Below, piece by piece: positions 57,311 to 64,000 of a stretch of DNA of 64,000 nt. The position numbers and the translations under genes were made by a program. The notes under the pieces were generated by a model. That model saw only the letters and a list, made by a program, of their open reading frames with translations. It searched no databases and was not told the origin of the DNA. The stretch is taken from the NCBI GenBank assembly GCA_963831005.1, contig CAWHOW010000017.1, forward strand, positions 62,001-126,000. Reading direction: 5' to 3'. Positions within the stretch are counted from its first letter, which is position 1. Every line of letters starts with the position of its first letter. The DNA is from CAWHOW01 sp963831005. GTDB lineage: Bacteria > Bacteroidota > Bacteroidia > Bacteroidales > CG2-30-32-10.

Positions 57311-57496
57311 ATGGAAAGAAAAAAAATTGAAGAAGCCATCAAGGCAGAAACCACACTCAAGGATGGCAAGCAGTTCATAAACTGCACAACTGCATTAGCT
57401 ATTGCGGAAAAATTAAACGTTAAACCGATAGAAGTAGGGAAAATCTGTAATGAGTTGAATATAAAAATTCAAAATTGCCAGTTGGGTTGCTTTTAA
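57311..57496 (+). CDS. Small protein ending QLGCF, helix-turn-helix-like
   Basis: This 61-aa protein begins 10 bp after ppnP. Residues 25-50 (CTTALAIAEKLNVKPIEVGKICNELNIKI) read as a helix-turn-helix and the protein ends NCQLGCF with two cysteines. Similar short proteins with an identical tail occur in anaerobes; their role is unknown to me. A metal- or redox-linked regulator is one possibility. The 144 bp to the next gene show nothing else. Confidence 0.6.
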   Translation: MERKKIEEAIKAETTLKDGKQFINCTTALAIAEKLNVKPIEVGKICNELNIKIQNCQLGCF

Positions 57497-57640
57497 CTCA
57501 AAAATAAAGCAACTTCGATTTTAATATTTACATATAGTAAAAGCATGATCACTTTATAATAGCATCAATCATGCCTTTAGTTTAAATAGTCAGGAACCTA
57601 ATTCGGTATTAGCTGATAGGCAATACCATAATTCAATGTC

Positions 57641-60600
57641 CTATTCTTTTACAAATTCTTTGTATTTCAAACCATTCACTGTTTCAAGTTTTATCAGGTA
57701 AACACCAGTTGGCAGGCTTGATGTCTGGATAACAGTTTTACCGGGGAATGTTCCGTTAGAAACAATCTGACCAACTGAATTTATTATTTCAAAATTTGTA
57801 TTTTTTAAAGTACCGTTTATTTCAATATTTAATTCGGATGATACCGGATTCGGATAAACATTGATTGAACTATTATTTTCGTACTTTGCAATGTCGACAG
57901 TTAAAATATATGTGCATGAAGAAGTATCAGAACATGGACCCTGAGTCACTATTACCGCATAGTTTCCGTCAACTGCAGGTGCAAAACTTTGTCCAGTTTC
58001 TCCGCTTATCCATGCATAATTATTATCACAATCAACCCATTGGAATGTTCCTGAAGATGCATTAGCAGTAATTGTATATCCAACAACAGTAATACCAGTA
58101 TCCACATCATTTACAGTTAAATTTAAAGTGTAATTACTGTCACAACTACTAATACTTGTATAATTTGCATAATATGTTCCTGCAGTGGAATAATTTGTAC
58201 CGTGCCAGTTATAAGTTGTTCCCTTGCAGATACTTTGACCATCAGTGAACGAATAAGATGCATTAACCTTCACCGACACTGATTCTATAGTTGAACAGCC
58301 TTCCGCATTGGTCCCTTCAATATAATAGGTCCCGTTTGTTGCAGCAGTAGGACTTGAATAAACCAAAGTGGCTGATGTATCAGTCCAGTATGTATAAGCT
58401 AATCCTGTAGAACTTCCGGCTGTAACAGATGCCGCTGTAATATCAACAGTCGAAGGAGAACAGACAGAGGCAGGGTTTGTTATTACTACATTCGGGGAAG
58501 CATTATTCAGGGAAACTGTTATATCTGAAGTTGCAGTGCATCCATTTACTGAAGTTACTGTTACTGCATATATACCAGCAGTTGTCAATGAATCATTAGC
58601 TGTTAATGGAGTAGTTCCTCCAGACCACACATAAGTTCCTCCACCTGTAGCTGTCACACTTATAGCTGTTGTTTTACAGGTTATTACAATGTCACCAGTA
58701 TTGTTCGTGATTCCTACCGTAGGTGCTGTCGTGTTTTGACTAATCGTAATATTGTCACTTGCAGTACATCCGTCAGCGCCTGTTACTGTTACAGTATATA
58801 TTGCAGGTAAGGTAAATGTATTGGCTGCCGTATTCAACGAACTACCGCCTGACCATGCATAGGTTCCTACTCCTGTTGCTGTTACATCTATTGTAGTTGT
58901 TGTACAGGTTAGCGTTGTCGTGCCGGTATTATTCGTAATACCTGCTGTAGGTGCTGTCGTATTCTGACTAATCGTAAAATCATTACTTGCTGTACATCCA
59001 TTAGCGCCTGTTACTGTTACTGTATACGTTGCTGGGGCCGTAAATGTATTGGCTGCAGTGTTCAAAGAACTACCGCCTGACCATGCATAGGTTCCCACTC
59101 CTGTTGCTGTTACATCTATTGTAGTTGTTGTACAGGTTAGCGTTGTCGTGCCGGTATTATTCGTAATACCTGCTGTAGGTGCTGTCGTGTTCTGACTAAT
59201 CGTAAAATCATTACTTGCTGTACATCCGTTAGCGCCTGTCACTGTTACTGTATACGTTGCAGGGGCCGTAAATGTATTGGCTGCAGTGTTCAAGGAGCTA
59301 CCGCCTGACCATGCATAGGTTCCCACTCCTGTTGCTGTTACATTAATAGCAGTTATTGTACAGGTTAGCGTTGCCGTGCCGCTATTATTTGTGATACCTG
59401 TAGTTGGTGCAGTAGTATTCTGACTTATTGTAATATCTGATGTTGCTGTGCAGCCGTTGGTTGAGGTAATTGTTACAGTATATATACCTGGAGCAGATAA
59501 AGTATCGTCGGCAGTTGACAATGAATTTCCACCCGTCCAAGCATAGCTTGATCCACCGGTAGCTGTAACACTTATATAGGTTGTTGCGCAGGTAAGTTCA
59601 GAACTTCCTGAATTATTAGTAACTCCGGCAGTTGGATTTAAATATGTCGAAATACCGACTATATTACTAGTAGAGGCACAAGATGCAACATTTGTTCCTG
59701 AAACATAATACCCAGTACCAGCAGATAGACTTGTCCATGTGAGTCTGGATCCTGTACCTGAAACTGCAGATCCTACCGTATTATTACTTCCATCGTAAAG
59801 CTGATAATCAACTCCAACTTCAGAAGTTGTTGAAGAAATAGTTCCATTCCCTCCTGGGCTTACGCAAATTGTGCTTCCATTTATAACAAGCGCTGAAGGA
59901 TTGGGTGTGGTTGAAATATCAACACTATTACTTGTAGAGGTACAGTTTGAAATATTGGAATCGATAACATAGTAACCGGTACCTGCTGAAATACCCGACC
60001 AGGTAAGTCCCGATCCTGTTCCTGCAATAGATGTTCCAACTGTATTATTACTTCCGTCATAGAGCTGATAATTTACCCCAATCTCAGAAGTTGATGTTGT
60101 AATGGTTCCATTGCCACCCGGACTGACACATATTGTACTTCCAGTTAAAACAAGCGCTACCGGATTTGGCGTGGTTAACACATCAACACTATTGCTCGTA
60201 GAGGCACATGCTGCAATATTGGAGCCTATTACATAGTAACCGGTACCTGCAGTTAATCCTGACCACGTTAGCGCTGATCCTGTTCCTGCAAGAGCAATTC
60301 CGACGGTATTATTACTTCCATCATAAAGCTGATAGCTCACCCCAATAGCAGAAGTGGTTGATATTATAGTACCATTATTTCCCGGAGTGGCACAAATTGT
60401 GCTTCCTGATACTGACAGATCTGCAGGATAAGGATATACATTAACCTTAATTTCATTTGATACAGTAGGGCTTCCGCAGGTAGGAGTTGAGGTGCAAACA
60501 ACAAACCATGAACCTTCTGTTAAATCAGAGCCTGCAGGTGTATAAGTCGAATCTATTGCCCCTGATATTGGAGTTATTGCCCCAAGCGAAACAAAGCGTT

Positions 60601-63600
60601 TTCCCCATTGGTAAGCTGTTATTAAACCGCCGCCGGTTTCTGAAGCTGTTAATTGGCTGCCCAACCCTGTTTTGCACATGTTTTGAGTTCCCGTTGGAAA
60701 AACACTCACTGCTATGAGAGGATCGCAGGCATTCCCTACTACAAAATCACCAAATCCCGTAACTCCTGAAACCTGAGTTGTGAAGGGTCCTGAGCCTGCA
60801 TTAATAACAGGAGTTGGCGATGTCCATGCTGAAGAAGCAAACTCACCTGTAATAAAACTGCTTTGAACAGATCCAGCTAAAATATCACCTGAGTTATATG
60901 TAAATATAGGAGAATATGAGGTAAAACCAATACCTGAATTAGCCAGTGTCCAGTATAGGTTAACATCTTTTGAAGTATTTAAGGGAGTGCCACTATTTGG
61001 ATTTTGTCCTTCAGTGACATTGGCAGTGAGGTAACCGGTAGTACTAACAGATGCAAAATTAATACCTACAGGTGTGTTGCTTGTAGATGTACCAACATAA
61101 AAATTATATGGTGTAGAGCCTGTAGCAATTGCTCTTTTTAGCCTGCCAGCAACCCAGCCGCTAGCCTGCGAAATAGCTGCAGTTGAACTGTTTGTCACGA
61201 TAAGAGTATCCGAGTCTACAGTAACAACACCTGAACTTAAACTAAGTGTATCATTAACTGTTGCATTTGCGCTAAGAGTAACACCTGTAGAATTATTTAC
61301 AATAAGGTTATTATATGTAATTCCTGCGGCTGTTTGATTGCTTGTTCCATTATAATTAACTGTTCCGCCCCCGCAGGTAAAAATACCGTTATTTGTCCAG
61401 TTTCCATTAATAGAAATTGTTCCCGTACCGGATGTAATTGCTCCAGCCCCCGATAAATTTCCGGTCAGATTTACAGAAGTATTGTTAGTATTCAATGCTG
61501 CCGGACTCTCTTCATCCCAGTTTCCCGATATTATTAAAGTACCCGTGTTGGGGGTTTTAGTTCCTGCATTTGTAAAAGTAAGGTTGTTATATGAAGGGGC
61601 TGTAGCAACGATTTGTGATCCAGAACCATCATAATTAACTAATCCGTTCCCGCATGTGAAAGTTCCATTGTTTGTCCAGTTTCCACCTATAAAAATTGTT
61701 CCCGAACCTGATGTGATGGAACCAACTCCCGAAAGATTTCCTGATAGGCTTACTATAGTGTTATGTGTATTTAAAGCGGTAGGACTTTCAACATCCCAAT
61801 CTCCTGAAATTGACAAAGTACCGGCATTGGTAGTTTTAGTACCGGCATTAGTAAAAGTGAGATTTTTATATGAAGGAGCTGTTGAAATTGTTTGCGCAAC
61901 ACCAGACGCATAATTTACTGTCGTGCCATTACTAAATGAAACACTTGAAAAAGCTGGCCATGTGGTTGCTGCAGTTAAACTACCGAGATATAATGTACCC
62001 GAAACAAAATCGAATCCTGATGTTGAAGAGATCTGGTTTCCTCCATCATATAATATGCTTCCAGATATTAAATTTCCTATATAAATAGACGCATTCATAG
62101 TCGTTGCGGCTGTAAGAGTAACCCCACTATTATTATTTATTTTCAGGTTATTAAACTGGCCAACATTGGTCTGTTGTGGGAGAGTACCATTAAAGTTCAC
62201 TGTTCCCGAACCGTGTTTAAACGATCCGGAACCATATTTCATGAAGTTCCCGCCAATATTCAATGTACAAGTTGTCGGCTTTAAAGTTCCACTTAAAATT
62301 GAGAGGTTTCCGGTAATATTATGAGTAAGTGGTGTACTATTATAACATAGATCTAATTCATATCCATTAACAATAAGTGTTCCTGCATTTAAAACTCCTG
62401 AAAATGTAGCTATGCCACTTGGTTTTGTAATATAAACTGTTCCTGTAGTGGTCAACGCTCCAATACTTTGTGTTGCTGCAATTCCTGATAGATTAATTGA
62501 AGATGCATTCCCGATAAATGTTCCATTATTAATAAAACTGCCTAAAAGTGTTAAAGAATCATTACTTGCAGAAGTATTGAAATTAGCTCCGGGATTAATT
62601 GTAAATGTAGAATCAATAGTTGCATTGCCGCTTAGAGTAACTCCTGATGTATTGTTTATTGTGAGATAATAATAAGTAATTCCTCCAGCTGTTTGAGGCG
62701 ATGTTCCAGCATAATTAACTGCTCCTGTTCCGCAATTAAATGTTCCGCCATTATTGACCCAGTTGCCATAAACATTTAAGCTGTAGGCACCGCCAATAGT
62801 TAAACTAGCGCCGCTTTCAATCGTAATATTTTGGCATAACCCGCCTAATGAACCTATATTAGGTTGATTGCCGCCTGCCGGAATATCAACATTGGTTGTT
62901 GACGTGGGCACATTGCCTCCACACCAGTTAGACCCTGTGTTCCAATCAGTGCTCGTTGTTCCTTGCCATGTTCCTGGAGTACAACCGGAACTTACAGTCA
63001 GATAACCTGAAGTAGCAGCGAAATAAATATTGTTTTGATTTGTTGCAATGGAAGAAGTGCTTCCCCATGTTCCGGAAAGCTGTTCAACGCCGGCAAATTC
63101 AAGCTCACCAACAGATACATTCGAATTTGTTACACTTGCAATTGCAGTTCCGCTAATGTTTAAAATGCCTATTGCCAGTGTACCGCTGGCTGCAGTTCCA
63201 ATTACTGCTGTTCCACTACCTGAGAGGGTAAGATTACCGTATGGTAATGGCGTTATTAACTGTCCGCTCCCGTAATAAATCACAGTACTTGTAGAATTTA
63301 TGGAAGTGTTTGTAAATGCAGGTAAGTTGGCAGTACCACCAATTTCCAAAGTACTTCCGCTACCTAGATTCAAATCGTTGGAAGCGCCTGACAATGAAAG
63401 CTGATTACTTGAAAGGTCAAGCGTACCTTGCGTAACACTAAGTCCTATAGTAGCACTACCGGTAATCGTTATTGCCGCAGAGTCAGTTGCAATTCCGCTG
63501 ATCTTATTAACTATAATATTTTTAAAAGTGCAGGTAGTACCGCTCATTATTGTTTGAGCACCTGTTCCATTAAGAGTAAGTTGAAGGATACTAGGAGAAA

Positions 63601-64000
63601 ACATAGTTCCCGAAAAAGAATAATTTCCACCAAGATTCAAGGGCGAATACGAGCCTGCAACATTAAATCTGCCGCAACCAGCAACCGAAGAAGATATATT
63701 TCCCGTAATATTAACTACAGAAGTATTGTCAGTCCAAGTTATAGCTGCTGTTCCAGGGTTAGATGAAGTGCTATTGACAAAATTAAAATTCCCATTACAG
63801 TTAACAGTACCTCCTGATGAAACCAATAATATGCTTTTATAACTACCACTTATATTAGATCCATTAATGGTAATGCTTCCGGCATTTAATGTTCCGCTTA
63901 CTGTGATTTGTTTAGTGACCGCAGAGGTCGTCTGTGCAAGCATTGTAAGAGCGCCTTTTACTGTTAATGCATACCCACTGTTAATAGTAAAAGTTGTAGC
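57641..64000 (-). CDS. Giant repeat-rich T9SS surface protein, C-terminal 2119 residues
   Basis: The frame is open to the right edge, so the N terminus and signal peptide are outside the window. The N-terminal ~1000 residues are autotransporter-like short beta repeats ('GTLSISGDWDVESPTALNTHNT', 'NWTNNGTFTCGNGLVNYDG'). They are followed by Ig-like repeats of ~82 aa ('LYDGSNNTVG...WSGLTAGTGYYV'), four to five 76-aa SprB-like repeats ('GTYAWSGGSSLNTAAN'), and further Ig-like domains. It ends in a type A sorting domain (SINVYPNPVSSELNIE ... KYKEFVKE). It is probably an adhesin or a gliding/biofilm protein. Codon use and context are like the other T9SS genes. Confidence 0.9.
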   Translation of the reverse strand, partial: ATTFTINSGYALTVKGALTMLAQTTSAVTKQITVSGTLNAGSITINGSNISGSYKSILLVSSGGTVNCNGNFNFVNSTSSNPGTAAITWTDNTSVVNITGNISSSVAGCGRFNVAGSYSPLNLGGNYSFSGTMFSPSILQLTLNGTGAQTIMSGTTCTFKNIIVNKISGIATDSAAITITGSATIGLSVTQGTLDLSSNQLSLSGASNDLNLGSGSTLEIGGTANLPAFTNTSINSTSTVIYYGSGQLITPLPYGNLTLSGSGTAVIGTAASGTLAIGILNISGTAIASVTNSNVSVGELEFAGVEQLSGTWGSTSSIATNQNNIYFAATSGYLTVSSGCTPGTWQGTTSTDWNTGSNWCGGNVPTSTTNVDIPAGGNQPNIGSLGGLCQNITIESGASLTIGGAYSLNVYGNWVNNGGTFNCGTGAVNYAGTSPQTAGGITYYYLTINNTSGVTLSGNATIDSTFTINPGANFNTSASNDSLTLLGSFINNGTFIGNASSINLSGIAATQSIGALTTTGTVYITKPSGIATFSGVLNAGTLIVNGYELDLCYNSTPLTHNITGNLSILSGTLKPTTCTLNIGGNFMKYGSGSFKHGSGTVNFNGTLPQQTNVGQFNNLKINNNSGVTLTAATTMNASIYIGNLISGSILYDGGNQISSTSGFDFVSGTLYLGSLTAATTWPAFSSVSFSNGTTVNYASGVAQTISTAPSYKNLTFTNAGTKTTNAGTLSISGDWDVESPTALNTHNTIVSLSGNLSGVGSITSGSGTIFIGGNWTNNGTFTCGNGLVNYDGSGSQIVATAPSYNNLTFTNAGTKTPNTGTLIISGNWDEESPAALNTNNTSVNLTGNLSGAGAITSGTGTISINGNWTNNGIFTCGGGTVNYNGTSNQTAAGITYNNLIVNNSTGVTLSANATVNDTLSLSSGVVTVDSDTLIVTNSSTAAISQASGWVAGRLKRAIATGSTPYNFYVGTSTSNTPVGINFASVSTTGYLTANVTEGQNPNSGTPLNTSKDVNLYWTLANSGIGFTSYSPIFTYNSGDILAGSVQSSFITGEFASSAWTSPTPVINAGSGPFTTQVSGVTGFGDFVVGNACDPLIAVSVFPTGTQNMCKTGLGSQLTASETGGGLITAYQWGKRFVSLGAITPISGAIDSTYTPAGSDLTEGSWFVVCTSTPTCGSPTVSNEIKVNVYPYPADLSVSGSTICATPGNNGTIISTTSAIGVSYQLYDGSNNTVGIALAGTGSALTWSGLTAGTGYYVIGSNIAACASTSNSVDVLTTPNPVALVLTGSTICVSPGGNGTITTSTSEIGVNYQLYDGSNNTVGTSIAGTGSGLTWSGISAGTGYYVIDSNISNCTSTSNSVDISTTPNPSALVINGSTICVSPGGNGTISSTTSEVGVDYQLYDGSNNTVGSAVSGTGSRLTWTSLSAGTGYYVSGTNVASCASTSNIVGISTYLNPTAGVTNNSGSSELTCATTYISVTATGGSSYAWTGGNSLSTADDTLSAPGIYTVTITSTNGCTATSDITISQNTTAPTTGITNNSGTATLTCTITAINVTATGVGTYAWSGGSSLNTAANTFTAPATYTVTVTGANGCTASNDFTISQNTTAPTAGITNNTGTTTLTCTTTTIDVTATGVGTYAWSGGSSLNTAANTFTAPATYTVTVTGANGCTASNDFTISQNTTAPTAGITNNTGTTTLTCTTTTIDVTATGVGTYAWSGGSSLNTAANTFTLPAIYTVTVTGADGCTASDNITISQNTTAPTVGITNNTGDIVITCKTTAISVTATGGGTYVWSGGTTPLTANDSLTTAGIYAVTVTSVNGCTATSDITVSLNNASPNVVITNPASVCSPSTVDITAASVTAGSSTGLAYTYWTDTSATLVYSSPTAATNGTYYIEGTNAEGCSTIESVSVKVNASYSFTDGQSICKGTTYNWHGTNYSTAGTYYANYTSISSCDSNYTLNLTVNDVDTGITVVGYTITANASSGTFQWVDCDNNYAWISGETGQSFAPAVDGNYAVIVTQGPCSDTSSCTYILTVDIAKYENNSSINVYPNPVSSELNIEINGTLKNTNFEIINSVGQIVSNGTFPGKTVIQTSSLPTGVYLIKLETVNGLKYKEFVKE
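58690..59600. repeat. 228-bp tandem repeats inside the giant gene (76 aa)
   Basis: Four or so units spaced exactly 228 bp apart (the marker AGCGTTGYCG occurs at 58911, 59139 and 59367) are nearly identical in DNA. Such high DNA identity points to recent duplication or gene conversion and can also cause assembly collapse. Confidence 0.85.

Noticed and set aside
58690..59600. Assembly artefact as the cause of the 228-bp repeats
   Set aside because: Units differ at several bases and stay in frame, so a true repeat is more likely, though the copy number may be wrong.

Overview
The window looks like a chromosomal segment of an anaerobic member of the Bacteroidota. The DNA is AT-rich. Several starts have TAnnTTTG-type promoter sequences. 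Large secreted proteins end in type IX secretion (T9SS) sorting domains (type A tails ending ...KKFIKE, and one CHU_C/type B tail). A TonB-dependent receptor, a tungsten-type aldehyde:ferredoxin oxidoreductase and a Bacteroidota-type 29-residue basic protein are also present. No rRNA or tRNA gene was seen.

Layout. 1-5.8 kb: end of sufE, a DUF59/SUF gene, then a minus-strand run of RND exporter, rfbA, nucleotide-sugar epimerase and polyprenyl synthetase. 5.8-9.2 kb: a T9SS protein with a 218-bp MITE just upstream, a hypothetical gene followed by a terminator and a 21-bp repeat array, and a small lipoprotein. 9.2-18.3 kb: housekeeping genes (fumC, class I fumarase, arsC-like, prfB with its programmed frameshift, recX, RNase G/E, a 29-aa gene, HU, mutY, ssb). 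18.4-22.2 kb: a SprB-repeat surface protein, followed by the second MITE copy. 22.9-34 kb: aldehyde:ferredoxin oxidoreductase, a histidine phosphatase plus GGDEF pair, pruA, and a minus-strand cluster of DUF364, TonB receptor and a membrane/THEP1 NTPase fusion. 34.2-36 kb: a CsoR-like gene and a second 'hypothetical gene, terminator, 21-bp array' locus. 36.1-46 kb: a defence/accessory island with a restriction-modification enzyme that carries many in-frame palindromes and an inserted DUF559 nuclease domain. After it come small unknown genes, each followed by a related short repeat, plus an IS66 element and an IS200-like transposase. 46-56 kb: an array of T9SS surface proteins, one split by an IS5/IS903-type element. 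56-57.5 kb: thiF, thiS, ppnP and a small gene. 57.6-64 kb: the C-terminal 2119 residues of a giant repeat-rich surface protein that runs off the right edge.

The most interesting signals are these: (1) the DUF559 module flanked by palindromes and carried in frame inside the restriction-modification gene; (2) two loci that pair a hypothetical gene with a terminator and a 21-bp-period array built on a shared TTRTAA core; (3) a candidate uptake system in which an S-like and a T-like (ECF-type) membrane region are fused to a THEP1 NTPase beside a TonB receptor and a DUF364 protein; (4) a cassette-like row of small genes each followed by the same short repeat; (5) a pair of almost identical MITEs with 8-bp target duplications. 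Two IS insertions can be undone exactly on paper, restoring intact 182-aa and 802-aa host genes. Many genes carry single-base frameshifts, so residual assembly indels are likely and must be separated from real gene decay.
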